Shown here piece by piece: positions 1 through 12,187 of a stretch of 64,000 nucleotides of DNA. The position numbers and the translations under genes are program-made. Source of the DNA: Malus domestica. Its lineage: Eukaryota; Streptophyta; Magnoliopsida; Rosales; Rosaceae. Numbering within the stretch: the stretch's first letter is position 1; every line of letters begins with the position of its first letter. Below the pieces are notes generated by a model. The model made no database searches, was not told the origin of the DNA, and saw nothing but the letters and a program-made list of their open reading frames with translations. The stretch covers positions 3,794,501-3,858,500 of the forward strand of contig NC_091675.1 of assembly GCF_042453785.1 (NCBI RefSeq), written 5' to 3'.

Positions 1-349
1 GGCAAATGTTGCTGATCTGCTCTAAATAAGGTTTTGCATTGGTTTTGGTAAATTGGCTTTGAAATTTCGAAGCCGTATTTATTTTCTTGTAGGTCTGGGG
101 GCGATTCTTTAGCATGGTTTACTTGGAACTGGGGTATTCCCGTTTCAGGTGTGGAAAAAACGACTTGAAAGTTTTTGGTCGAAATTTTTGTTGCGTGTTT
201 TTTGTAATTTTAGTATGTAAGACGGTTTTGCAGCATTAAACTGTTCTATGTCTGGTTCTTGAGATGGAATATTACGTTGGAGTCATAGAAACTTCTCGAC
301 AGATTGATGCAGTTTTGACTTTTGAGATTTGTTTGTTTGTGTTGTGAAG

Positions 350-455
350 GGATCCTTATCCACAACCAGATATATATCCTCATGTATTTACAACGTCGGA
401 AGTGCAGATATTGCTCGAGCAAAATGACCCAAACGTAAAAGGGTTGAACTCATAA
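350..455 (+). CDS. possible terminal exon of an off-window gene
   Basis: After a plausible acceptor (AG at 348-349) there is an open stretch of about 34 codons ending in TAA at 453-455. It is rich in Pro, Tyr and Gln, includes the peptide DPYPQPDIYPHVF, and ends with VKGLNS. Composition is more protein-like than the flanking AT-rich DNA. Bases 1-349 would then be intron, and the rest of the gene would lie left of the window. I do not recognise the family. It could be a chance open frame, because it is short and has no internal start that matters. Confidence 0.35.
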
Positions 456-1538
456 TTAAAGACAAAAGAAGAATAAGGTTCTTTGTTTTTTTTAGTTGAA
501 GTCATTGTGAAAAAGAAAACTTGGGGATTGATGTGAATTAAAAGGAGGAAAAGAATAAAAGGAGGAAAAGGTTGATGAGGTTCCTCCTATTTATACCATG
601 TTTTTGTACCACATTTTCATATCATCTTATGTGTCATTTAATGTGAACAACCATATCATTTGAATTAATCAGATTTTTAAATTTAATTCATTATTTAATA
701 AACTAATAATTAAAAAAAACTAGTTAATTAAATGAAAATTATGGTATACGATGAGTCTTTCTCCTTCATTCTTTGGGTTTTGCAAATTTTTCAAATGATG
801 TGGTTATACACATCAGATGCTTGGTATAAAAATGTGGTATAAAAATATGGTATGAATAGCATTACTCTATAACAAATAATTGTTGACAACTCTTACAACA
901 AATAGTGTGGCTATTGAAAGTTGAGCGTCTTAAATATTGTAGGTTTACGGATGGATGATGAGCATGATAAGTATTCCAATTCATCCGTATTTACAAACAC
1001 ATGAAATTTTAAATAAAATATGGGTTGTACATTCAAATGTGTAACCGATTATTTGAAAAATCAGGAATGAAATCAACTAAAGAAGGCAACTTGATCCCAC
1101 ACCTTTTTCTTCTTTCTCTTGCGCTTCAATTATTTTATGATTTTATCCATTCTATTATTGTGTGTCTAGCGTTCCTCAAAATTCTGTTTTTGATTAAAAA
1201 TTAACAACTATTCTATTTGTGTATATTTCCTTGGGAATTACTTCATGTTGAAACATATTCAAATTTGAAATAACTTTTGGATTCTTAAAAAGTGGTGCTT
1301 TACACACACTTATTTTTATTTTTTTTTACATTTTTGTTAATTTTATTATTTAATTATTTTCAATTCATTTAGTCTAACGAGTATAATATATAAATTCATT
1401 TGATCAGATGACCACAAATAAGAACAAAACTAGTTTCTTCATAGCATAAAATTGAGTTGTAAGGCACATTTCAAAAAATAAGCCTTCATTCCTTTATGCA
1501 TAAAATTCATCTTTTTCTTGGTCGACAGATAAAAAATA
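456..1538. other. AT-rich intergenic DNA
   Basis: No gene is visible. Around 1292-1440 there is a weak match (GTGGTGCTTTACACACAC) to one end of the 127-bp MITE family described at 33518 and 36871, with no clear second end. Confidence 0.5.
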
Positions 1539-1694
1539 GGAAGTCTTAACGAAACATTTCTGGTACTGTTTACTTTTAACGTTAATTATATTTTTACTCT
1601 AAAAAGTCATTTATAATACTATTCACTTGCAATACATTTTTATCATTTTAATTAAAACTCAAAGTTTTCAAAAAAAATTTCATTCATTTTTCTT
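1539..1694. mobile_element. diverged copy of a 154-bp MULE-type MITE
   Basis: It shares the order of blocks seen in the copies at 21891 and 59440: an end with CTTAACGAAA, then GGTACTGTTTAC, a TTTTTAC/CTAAAAAGTCA block, AAAACTCAAAGTTTTC, and a TTTTTCTT end. Flanks aaaaaatag and aaaaataaa are consistent with a decayed 9-bp duplication. It is the oldest-looking of the three copies and sits about 220 bp upstream of the DUF3511 start codon. Confidence 0.6.
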
Positions 1695-1915
1695 AAAAAT
1701 AAATATTAGCAAACATTGTCGCAGACAGACAACATGATTCCCCGCGAAACACGCCATCTGGAATCACTCATAAGGTCAGCTTTTACCCAATAAAAAAGTT
1801 TGAAAAAAATGAAATCCAAACAAAACATCTCTCTATAGTCTTTTGCTATTACTTTTCTTCTTCATCTGCCACAAATCCAAACCCATCAAACGGTTTGAAA
1901 GCTCTCTCTGTCACC

Positions 1916-2296
1916 ATGGAAGAAGACTACAGCAGATCAAGGTCTTCGTACGGCGGCGGAGGGAATAATATGCAGGTGGTAAACTACTATGGTCGCCCAA
2001 CGAGGCCGCCACCCACCACTTCCTCCTATGAGCTGAGGAGCTACAGTGCTTCATATGCACAAACCCAGATGGCTAATCATAATTATAACTACAACAACAG
2101 GGAGCTGAAAAAAGGGAAAAGCATTTCTGGGTCGTCTTCCAGTTGGGGGATCCTGGCTGATCCGGAGTTGCAGAGGAAGAAGAGGGTTGCGAGCTACAAG
2201 ATGTATTCTGTGGAGGGGAAGATGAAGGGCTCGTTCAGGAAAAGCTTCAGGTGGCTTAAAGATAAGTACACCCAAGTGCTTTATGGCTGGTGGTGA
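1916..2296 (+). CDS. DUF3511 domain protein, 126 aa
   Basis: A single-exon gene of 126 codons. I start it at the ATG at 1916, which has a good plant context (CACCATGGA). The same frame is open slightly upstream but has no earlier ATG. The N-terminal two thirds are low-complexity, rich in Ser, Tyr, Asn and Gly. The C-terminal 45 residues are basic and aromatic, with RKKRVASYKMYSVEGKMKG followed by FRKSFRWLKDKYTQ and a final YGWW. That tail is the hallmark of the plant-specific DUF3511 family, whose molecular role is not established. A hydrophobic signal or membrane helix is not evident. The 3' UTR probably runs to about 2650. Confident in family, not in function. Confidence 0.88.
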   Translation: MEEDYSRSRSSYGGGGNNMQVVNYYGRPTRPPPTTSSYELRSYSASYAQTQMANHNYNYNNRELKKGKSISGSSSSWGILADPELQRKKRVASYKMYSVEGKMKGSFRKSFRWLKDKYTQVLYGWW

Positions 2297-4167
2297 TTAA
2301 TAAGTGCTTTTTTTTGTGGGTAATATTTAGCTTTTGTTCTATTTCTAAGTCTTGAATTGAGTTTATGGTTGTGATCGTATAAAAAAAAAACATGATTTGG
2401 GTTTGGTGCAAGTTAATATACGGGACTGAATCGTAAATTGGATGGTCTTGTTTCTGGTTTTGAATCAATTTGTCACCTTTTATAAATATCCGTACTGTTC
2501 TCGTTAAAAGTTAAACGCTTTGAGGTACGCTGAGCGTACTTTGTGGACTACTTGTTTGGAGATATTGATATTTATCACCTTCAAATTGGTTCAGGAGTTT
2601 GATTCTCTGTTCTGGTGTGAGGTTTTATGTACTATGTAAATCTGGATGTTCTAATTTTTTTCCCTTTCCTTTCATATTTAGCCTTTTTGTTGTGTGCCTC
2701 ACTTTGCAACCTGCAACCTGATAGGTGCTAAAAAATCATTGTTCATTTTTTTGACCAGTGTCGAAAAACTTGCCTGAATTTGGTAACCTGAAATGGTGGT
2801 TCTTACCAAACCTTATGCATCAGCATATTTTTTTTGGTCAATACTTATGCATCAGCATATTAAGCAATAATCTTGCTTGATTACTACGATTTTGTTTGGA
2901 ATCCTTTCCGGAAGGGCAAGAAGCGCTTTTTGATAGGCAAAAACTCTTTTGATTTTATTTGGCAGAAAACTTAGAAGTGCTTATGTCTCACATAACGTGT
3001 TAATAATCAAAAGTACTTTTAGTATAAGCACTTATTAGCAGAAGTGTTTTATAGAGAAGCAACTCCAAAGGGCTCTAAGCATCATCCATGGCTGTTTCAG
3101 TGTTTCTAGAGAAAGATGTGACTGCCACATGAGTGTAATATGAATCTGAGGTTATATCTCCGGTTGTATGCAAGATTCTCACCAATTTCTATTGTGAATG
3201 ATTTTTAGCCATTGGGTTGGTTGACTCCTCACAAGACCAAGTATTTTTGTGGTTGAGATGATTTTAGGAGCAAGACCAACCTATGAGGTTTTTGGCTTTG
3301 GAATTTCTGACATCCCATGTGCATAATGCCATTGCAACTGTTTCCATGATCTCCATTTTCTCCGCAAAAGACTTGTAGCCCGAGTAGTTAAGAATATCAT
3401 TACACTCGAAATCTCGTGTTTCATTTCTCCTCGCCGGCTTGAATTGATGAAAAGATAAATCATCTCCCTCAATTATTTTCAGTGTTTCCTGTTTTTGTCT
3501 TTGGGAAATGGCTAATAATCCTGCAATTGGAACAACTAGACCATCGGCTGGCATTTATGTACAATGATTCACAGTGTTGGGGCACCATAGGTTGAAGAAG
3601 AAATAATCTAAACTCCGTGGTAGGGCTCCATGAAAATCTTTCAGAAGCGCAATTTTGTTTTGTGGGATTGGATACAGCTGATCGATCCACAAAACAGGAT
3701 CAGATCGGTAGTGTGTGCCGGTCGATCAGCTGGTCTCTGATCACACAGAACGGGATTCGACGCCTGAATGACTGAATGCGCCTGTTTTGGACTTGGAACC
3801 AAGAGAATGTAATACTTTCACTTGAACAAATCTCAGAGACTCTGACCGTATTTTGCTCCTAATTTTCAATGCCACCCCAAGGAAAAGAAATTATACTATT
3901 CAATGGGAACTGTTTAACAAGGTTTTGGAATCAGTTGACTGAATTCTTTGCGTGGGATGCAAGTGCTTTTAGCTAAATATTAATAGGACAGCATAGCATC
4001 TCCTTGCTAAGTCAGAATGCTCAAAATTCCCAGTCAAATTGTCTTTGTCTCAATCATTTGCAGTGCCTGAATATCTAAACATCCGGAAAAGCCAACACTA
4101 CGGCGCAACGGGAAGCGATTTCTACACAAATAGCGCCGGTACTTGAAAGCGAAGGAGAGGCAATTTT
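2297..4167. other. 3' UTR and intergenic DNA
   Basis: The first 300-350 bases are probably the DUF3511 3' UTR. Around 2890-3060 are short inverted words such as AAGCGCTTTTT and TATAAGCACTTATTAGCAG, typical of a decayed MITE. A minus-strand open frame of 96 codons at 3264-3554 has no recognisable domain. Confidence 0.45.
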
Positions 4168-6900
4168 TTGTATGAAAATCTGAATCAGGACTCAAAAGAG
4201 TTAAAAGTCAGAATTAAAGAGGCTCAGAAGCTGAAGGAAGAGATTAGTCGAGATACAACTGAGCTGAATATAGCTTTTAACGAAAAAGATTGTATGTGTG
4301 CAATCTGCATGAAGTTATTTGATTGCATTTCCTAATTCAATCATCAAATACGATCACGAATTAAGAATGTGATATTTTATTGAAATTTATGTATTAACAG
4401 TGTGATAGGATTCGGTTGAAAGAACCAAATAACCATGAATGGAGACTCGAATTCAGTTTGGCTATGGCGAGGGAGGAAATGAATATACTGCAACTGTTTC
4501 TGCTTCGTTTTGCAAACAAAGCTCATCAAGGAAAACCAATGATGCCCTTCTTGCCGCGAGAAGAGATCTCTAAACATGTAAGAGTTTTACTTATTAGGTA
4601 CCAGCGCCGGTATGTAAATGTTTCTTGATTATATAGCCTTTTGAGTTTGTTGGAAATGTGATCATGGATTCTGCAGAAAAAGAATTTCCGCATGGTACAT
4701 GAAACAAACAGTTTGGCGGAGGAAAAGCAGCTTTTGAAAGAGATTGATGAGAGACCGTAGGAGGTTGTTGGTTCATTTCCACCATTGGGAAAAATTCTTA
4801 TCCTCCGCCTTATTTAGATGTAAGATTAAACAAGAAATTTTAAGTTCTCTTAGAGTTACTCAACTATATAAAGCGTTCTTACCGGTAATAACTTCGTAAA
4901 TATTCAGCTGAGATAATGAATGTGTTCTTACTGGTAAGAAACTGTGTAAATATTCAGCTCAGATATTGAATGTCTTCTTACCGGTAAGAAGCTGTGCAAA
5001 TAAAAATGCATGTCATGACTTGTCTTGACACTCTAACCCTCGCATTGTGGCATGCCAAAACATCATTTTTTTGCATCATGACACGCTAACCCTCGCATCG
5101 TGGCACGCCAAAACATCGTTTTTGGCATGCGATGACATGTCATGACATGCATTTTGCCAACATTGCGATCTTGGCATGGCTTGTCATGGCTTGTCTTGAC
5201 ACGGCAACATTTTGCTGGCATTTTGCTGACATTTTGCGTGCTTGACTGTAACCCTCATATTGGGGCACGCCAGAACATTGTTGTTGACCACAACATGACA
5301 AGCATAGTGAATTGTCGTCTAAATGCATGTCATGACACGTCATGCATTCTCTCTATAAACCCTAATGCTCTGCTTGGTTTCTCATAAAATTTAGGAAACT
5401 GAAACTAAGAATTTGGAGAGGAGAGAAAGAGAGGCTTACGTACTTGATCAACGAGTGACGGAGCCCATTTATCGGAGAGAATTCGAAGGAGAATTTCGAA
5501 AGCCAACAACGTCTTTATTTCATGGCTTGTCTAGACATGATAACCCTCACATCGTGGCATGCCAGAACAAGCTGGCATCCGATCAACCGATTCTACTTCT
5601 AGAATAGCTGAGTGTTGATCCTTGAAGACACCATCAAGTCTGAAAAATGTGCCAAAATAATTTGTACAATTGTGGCACGCCAGCATTTTACCAACACTTT
5701 GCCACCTATTTCGAAATAACTTAGATATCGACAATGCATGTTGTGTCAATTGAGACACTTTGCCTACTGTTTCGGAATATTTTAGATGTCGGCAATGCAT
5801 GTCATGGTGTCCTAATCCCATAATATTCCCATCACATGCCAAGTGCACAAAATGTCAGCAAAATCCATTGCATGACATGTCATCGTATGCCAACAACGAT
5901 GTTTTAGCGTGCCACAATGCAAGGGTTAGCATGTGAAAGTGTGAGAAAAATGCATGTCATAACAAGTCTCGCAAGTTGTCAATAGAATGCATGACATGTC
6001 ATGTCTTGACACGCTAACTCTAACACTCGCACCGTGGCATGCCGACATTTTGCTAACACTTTGCCTATTGTTTGGAGTAATTTAGATGTCGACAATGCAT
6101 GTCATGGCATCCTAATCTCATAAATGCATGTCATGACATTCTCATCATGCCAAGCACGCAAAGCGTCGGCAAAGGCATGCCAACAGAGATATTTTGGTGT
6201 GCCACGATGCGAGAATTAAAGTGTCAAAGTGTTAGAAAAATGCATATCAGGCTTGTCTCGACACGCCAAAACATCGTTGACATTTGATCAACCAACTCTA
6301 CTTCTAGATTGAAGCAGTTGAGTGCCAATTCTTGCTGACACCATCAAATCTGAAAGATGTACAAAAATAATTTGTACAAATGTGGCACACAAGCATTTTG
6401 CCAACACTTTGCCTACTATTTCGGAATAACTTAGATGCCGGCAATGCATGTCATGTCAATTGAGACATCAAGGGTAACGGGATGATGAAGCCATTGCTGA
6501 TTAGGCAAGTGATAATGCTAACGCTAATGCTGCTGCAAATGCTCTTGCCAATTCCAAGGGAACGATTTGGGATTCTTTGAGTTCGAAAAAGAGTTACAAG
6601 AACAAATCAAAGTAACATATAAACATAATTCTAACTCATGAAACAGAGTAAAGTTAAAACTTTGAAATTTGTTTCCTACTGACTTTCTGATTTAATTTCT
6701 TTACACAATATTGCAGGTAAGCGGCAAGAAGGTTGATGAAGTAACGAATTCACTATTGGCGGTGCCGCCAAAAGTTAAGAAAGTTGAGAGAGAATTGAAG
6801 GCCATTGAAAGAGATATAGAATGCTTGAAGAAGAAATTGACACTGATGGATCAAAGGAAAGATGAGGCGTATAGTACTTTAAAGATTCTGTATAATTAAG
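4168..6900 (+). pseudogene. decayed proton pump interactor (PPI)-like copy split by repeats
   Basis: Five pieces on + appear in the order expected of a PPI coiled-coil protein. They are: about 4168-4320 (KEAQKLKEEISRDTTELN); about 4416-4578 (less certain); 4678-4760 (ETNSLAEEKQLLKEI, then a stop); about 6500-6610 (NANAAANALANSK); and 6715-6897 (VERELKAIERDIECLKKKL, then a stop). PPI proteins bind the C-terminal region of the plasma-membrane H+-ATPase; the EEKQLLKEI and ANAA segments are what I recognise. About 1.5 kb of degenerate repeat separates pieces three and four. The in-frame stop after piece three and the loss of the rest argue for a pseudogene. An expressed small coiled-coil gene at 6715-6897 is a less likely alternative. 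Confidence 0.5.
4985..6480. repeat. degenerate interspersed/tandem repeat block
   Basis: Words such as CATGTCATGACA, GGCACGCCA(G/A)AACAT and CCTCGCATCGTGGCA recur throughout on both strands. Longer units repeat: about 5580-5800 matches about 6285-6470, both with CTACTTCTAGA, GACACCATCAA, AATAATTTGTACAA, CCAACACTTTGCC and CGGCAATGCATGTCATG in the same order, giving a spacing near 700 bp. A partial third copy lies at about 6045-6130. No coding capacity is credible; open frames here come from the repeat. Confidence 0.65.
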
Positions 6901-7883
6901 AAAATGCAGCAGAGACCAATGCCTGCCTTCTACAACCAACAAAACAACGGAGAGATCAACAGAGGTTACACGAATCCGTTACAATTTTATTTTCGCCTCA
7001 TACGCATTATTATTCAATTACGTTGTTTTTGTTTGATTAATTTACTCTGATGGTCAGAAATAAAGAAATGTGTGTGAAAATCAGCTCTTTACTTTAAAGC
7101 TAATAATAATGAGGAGTTCAAACTTGAGATTTCATTCACTAGTTGGAATAGAAAAACATTACATCCCGTTCAAATTTACATTACATTAATGTGTCACAGC
7201 ATGGTCTTGTTGAGATTGAACCTCTGGTATGGTATTAGGAGGTGTTACTTGGGACAAATTGTCAACCTGAACTAATCACAACAATACAACGTCATTGTCA
7301 GCAACAAGAGTTTGGTTTTTGACCCTTCAACCAACCATGAACAAGTCACAAACTTCAATTCTCCAGTTTCTCATTTGTTATTTTGTGTTTGTTAATTTTT
7401 TTTCACCTTACAATGATTTTCTTTACAGTAATTTTTTTATTCACCAGATTTCTTCGACATCACGATATTTTATTATGAACTATTCTAATTTATGATGAGA
7501 AATAATGTGTGCTTATCATTTTTCTTCAAAAAAAAAAAAATGTTAACTTGGGGTTTGGGTTTCCTTCATACGACATGTAGCTTTATGCTCACTACTGAAA
7601 TTAAGAATATACCGGAATAATAGGGTCACAAATACAAATATCTTACCCTAAATTTAATTTTAAGAACAGATAATTAGATAAAAACTAATCTCCCTCTCTC
7701 CAACGCGCATTTTCTGTAATTAAATTCTTAATTCTTTAATCCCTGGACGTTTGCCAGAACTGTTTTGCTGTTTTGTCCCGAACAAATCATCTTTATAAAT
7801 CTAAACCCAAAACCAAAACAGTAACGCAAAACCAAAATCAAAGATTCAATTTTTACTGTTTTTAGAGAGGGAGAGGGAGAGGG
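6901..7883. other. intergenic DNA and NIPA9 5' region
   Basis: AT-rich with no gene. A GA-rich tract (GAGAGGGAGAGGGAGAGGG) lies immediately before the NIPA9 start codon, probably in its 5' UTR. Confidence 0.5.
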
Positions 7884-10269
7884 ATGTGGGAGTCGATCTT
7901 CCTAACGCTGGCGGCGACGGCCGGAAACAACATCGGCAAAATTCTCCAGAAGAAGGGCACCGTCATTCTTCCTCCTCTCTCTTTCAAGCTCAAGGTAGGT
8001 ACTCCTTCATTTCTTTTTGGTTTGCCCATTTTGCCCTTATTGATTCTGTGATTGCTGTTCGAATCCCAATTTGTAATTTTGGATTTGGATTCCGGTATTT
8101 CGTTTCCAACTGGGAATTGGGTTTCGTTTCAAATTCCCAAATTTTCAGGATTTACAACAAAATTTCAAAATTTTGAATGTTGTATATGTTTGCAGGTGAT
8201 CAGGGCGTATGCGTTGAACAAAGCATGGCTGATAGGATTTATGATGGATATATTCGGAGCTTTGTTAATGTTGAGAGCATTGTCTTTAGCTCCTGTAAGT
8301 GCTTCAACTCCGAAGCTAGGATTTTTCCATTGTTTATTGTTTCGATTTTTGGGATTTTTTTTTCTTTCTGCAATTTGTTTACGTACTTGGTGATTGGAAT
8401 TAATGTTGTGCTACATTTTGGTGAATGTTGGATGATGTATTTTTCAGGTGTCTGTCATACAACCGGTTTCCGGGTGTGGACTTGCAATTCTTTCAATCTT
8501 TTCCCATTTTTATCTGAAGGAAATGATGAATGCTGTTGACTGGATGGGGATTACATTAGCAGGCATTGGCACTATAGGTAATGTAAGTTCTTCACAATGC
8601 TTGAAAATTCAGTTGTCTTCGCTGGGAACTGTTGCATTACTTTTGATTGTGTGTTTTGTTTTAAGAATAATTTGTGTGAGATTTTGTATTTGCAGGGGTT
8701 GGTGCCGGAGGTGAGGAGCAAAAGGCTTCCACAATATCGGTGTTTCATCTACCATGGTTGGCAATTGTAGTCGCCTTCTTGTTTGTAGGTACCTTGTACC
8801 GTGCATCATCTGATGTTTATAGTTGGACACTTGGGTTTATGCAGTGTAATGATTCTAACCCTGCAAGACCTCTTTAAATAGGTCCTCCTTAATGGGTGGC
8901 TACGCATCTACAGACGTCAACGCAAAGAACAGGAGTTGGTAAGCTGATTACTTCGTTTCATCTATCTTTAGTGTTTGAGTATGGTGCCCACTACAAGTTC
9001 ACTGATACCTGCTCATGGTACAGATGGAATATGAAGTTGTTGAAGAAATTATATATGGCTTGGAATCTGGCATTTTGTTCGGGTATGATCCTGTCCAGCA
9101 TGTTTCTGATCACGATTCACATATAGATTCATCTCTTTCATCTTTCAGTTCTAGGAGGGAAATTATTAAAAAGCATATAATGAGTTATAGTGTGCATGCT
9201 AGTTGATGTCAATGATGTGTTGAGCATGTCAGTTGTGTGTACTTTATGTTACAACGTAGAAAGTTTTAAGTCTTGTTGATTTAAATCATGAAGCTGCTGT
9301 TGTTGTCAAGCCATGTTTAAAATTATAATGCAATTATCACATATCTTATTGCAGGATGGCATCTGTGATATCAAAGATGGGATTTGTGTTCTTGGAGCAG
9401 GGTTTCCACAGCATGCTGGTCCCGATATGTGTGATAATCAGCATATGTTGTAGTGGTACAGGGTTTTATTACCAGGTATGTTAAGCACTTTACCAAGTTC
9501 CTAGTTTCATATCCATGTGCTCACGTAAATTGAATGTCGGTCCCATGAAATAAATTTGTAGTTTCATAAGTTGGTTATTGTCGTTGTTAATGAGTTATTT
9601 CTTTTGACAGACTTGGGGCTTAAAGCATGGGAGGGCAATAGTAGTGTCTACATGTGCTGCTGTGGCATCAATTGTGACTGGTGTACTAGCTGGAATGCTT
9701 GCTTTGGGTGAAAGATTGCCTTCAGCACCAACAGCTCGTCTTTCACTGATGCTTGGATGGTAAATTACAATAACTATACTGACTATTTTTTATTCTTGAC
9801 TTGTTTTTATTAAAAACTTCCTAAACGTATGGTGTATGCGGCATGATTCATCAGCTACCATGCTTCATTTAGGAAACCTGACTATCACTTCTTGAAACTT
9901 TTTTTTTTTTTTTTTGATTGCATCCCTATACAGTTTTCAAAGTTATTGTATTGTTCTCCTCATTCTCATTCTCAAATTGCAAAAACTCTTTTCTCATTGT
10001 TTGAAGTGCTCAAATAAGGATTTTTGCTGTGAAGTTTACTCCAAATTATTTTCTACCACAGGTTACTCATAATTATTGGTGTGATTTTACTTGTGAGCTC
10101 AACACGACTGATGCGACGCCTTCCTCGACCATTACGACAACTTTTAAAGAGTGGTGTTGATCAGAGGAAACCCGGGTCTATCCGTGTTAGGGATGGAAGC
10201 CCGAGCACCGTTATTCAGGCAGCAACTCTGCATCATTTGATACCAACTGCTTCAAAAGAGAAGGCTTGA
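7884..10269 (+). CDS. NIPA9: NIPA9-like magnesium transporter (DUF803), 340 aa
   Basis: Nine exons with consistent phase give 340 residues: 7884-7994, 8196-8294, 8448-8577, 8696-8784, 8882-8938, 9024-9082, 9355-9475, 9611-9759 and 10062-10269. The protein begins [19 protein letters not shown]. It has about nine hydrophobic segments and the NIPA/DUF803 blocks [36 protein letters not shown] and [19 protein letters not shown], ending with a basic soluble tail. NIPA proteins are membrane Mg2+ transporters. Plant members are annotated as probable Mg2+ transporters, often endosomal or ER. The closest remembered relative is Arabidopsis NIPA9. The gene converges on the LOG8-like gene, with 1.9 kb between the ends. 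No defect is seen. Confidence 0.92.
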
Positions 10270-11543
10270 TGTGATCACATCGGAGAGGTTGTATATGCAA
10301 AAAAGATCTCATATCGGTGGACTTACAAGTTACGGGAAGCAACTCCCTTTGGTTTAGGTAAAGCTGGTGTATAAAGGGTATTCTTACTATATCAGAGGCC
10401 ATGAGTTTTTGACATCATTCCTCTCAGGAAAAAACTTTACACCGTATTTTGTGAACATTTGGTAGTCGTACATCTCAATTTTTATTACTCGTTCGTTTTC
10501 ACAAAAAATGGTGCACCTTTTCAATTGCAATGCCTGCTTTTGTTTCGAGGAGTACTCTCAAATAGCACCCAAATCTTGTCGATATTATTTGAGGGCTCTC
10601 CCTCTTCTTTTTGTTTCTTTAAGAACATTATTGTGATATTTCCTGTAGTACAGGCAAGCCCAACTACGATGATAAGGACAATAACGCCGAAAACAAGACA
10701 TGAAAACTGAGCAGAGAGAAATAGTTGCCGTAGGACCCAAGTAAATAGATAGTTGCCTCTACATTCACTTCGTGGGACGACCCCTTTACCCCCATTTCAC
10801 ACCGACACACACCCATTCTCTAGGGTTTAGGTCTTTCTTGTTATTCATGACATAACACTAGCATCTCTTGAGGTCCACCATTACTTGGACTAGAGCAATC
10901 AACCACTATCGATGAGAAAGCATTATAAATAAACAAAAAAACCCAACACAACTAGGATGGGACACATTGTGTGCTCTGCTAGGGCACCATGTGTCATGTC
11001 ACTCACGAGTTGTAGTTGCCCTACTTTCTTATTTGTAGGGAAACTAATCATAGACAGCCCTACATGTGGGAAGTCACTGTGCAGTATTTTAGACCGATAA
11101 TAGATCATCTTCTCTCTCTCTTTCTGTCTAATCCTCTTTATTTTTGATATTTGGATTAAATAAATAAAAAAAGAATCACAACTAAAAAATAAACAGTATT
11201 GTGCATAAGGAGAAAATGTGCGTACAAAGGTCATTCCCTATTGTTAATTTTATCCCATAACGTGATGTTTTTAGCTTAAGATACTATTACAATAACGCCT
11301 ATTGTATCAAAGATGTAGATAAGTCTTCTCCCTCAGTTGGCTATTTCCTAAGCATTGCATGTGAGTTGTAGTTTGGCACTTCCATACGTGCAAATGCCAA
11401 CCTTTACCCAAAAAATTACAAATATGAAAGGGATCTTCTAGAGTATTTGAGTGACATATCATATGGTTTTGCCTCCATGATTGTACTACTCTGTTTTTAT
11501 TCTCTACAGGGCAGAGTTCAGTAACCAAAATAGCCAAACACAA

Positions 11544-11590
<47 letters not shown>

Positions 11591-12187
11591 GGCCCAAAGG
11601 AATGGATACCTCTCTGCCAAAAGCAATTGATAATTTTCAAGTACAATTATTTTTTGACAAGACAATATATGTTCTAAAATACTCTGATTTACGGGAAAAA
11701 AAATTATAACATAGATGGAAGGGAGCGGACACATTTCTCCCGCATCTTCGAAAATGACAAGACAGTAGCTTTGGGAGATTTTCAGTCTTCAAATTATGAC
11801 TTGTAGACCAATTAATTCTGGCAAGAGCCACTTTGTGGGACCTTGCAGAATTCAATGATTTAATACAGAAGCTGTGATTCTTAACTTAACTATCATTTCA
11901 TATCATTAGTATAAATTTTTGTATTAATTATTGCTCCTTATGGGAGAATGCAAGCTACAGAAAATAAGTTTTAGGATGCCTAAGTTCTGCACTATTTGGA
12001 ACTGTAAATAATTTCCTTCCATTTCAATCGACCAAGAACGAAAGTATGCAACGAAAGACTCTGGATGAATTCACTTGAAATCGAACTAGCACTACGAAAA
12101 AGTAAATGGAATGGAGAGGTCCATGGCCTCATAGAAATGATTTCTTCCACACAACTCAAGTATTGATGAATCACAGCAGGAATTAAT
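10270..12187. other. convergent intergenic region with a (GA)n microsatellite
   Basis: This holds the NIPA9 3' UTR (probably to about 10720) and the LOG8 3' flank. A pure GA run at about 11547-11587 creates low-complexity Ser/Leu open frames on -. No other gene or element with defined ends is seen. Confidence 0.55.
11547..11587. repeat. (GA)n microsatellite
   Basis: About 20 uninterrupted GA dinucleotides, likely length-polymorphic. Confidence 0.95.

Noticed and set aside
3264-3690. Two overlapping minus-strand frames of 96 and 73 codons
   Set aside because: No family recognised and no splice context that joins them; could be a very old relic, but not supportable.
11307-11734. Minus-strand frames with poly Ser-Leu
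   Set aside because: Produced by the (GA)n microsatellite.
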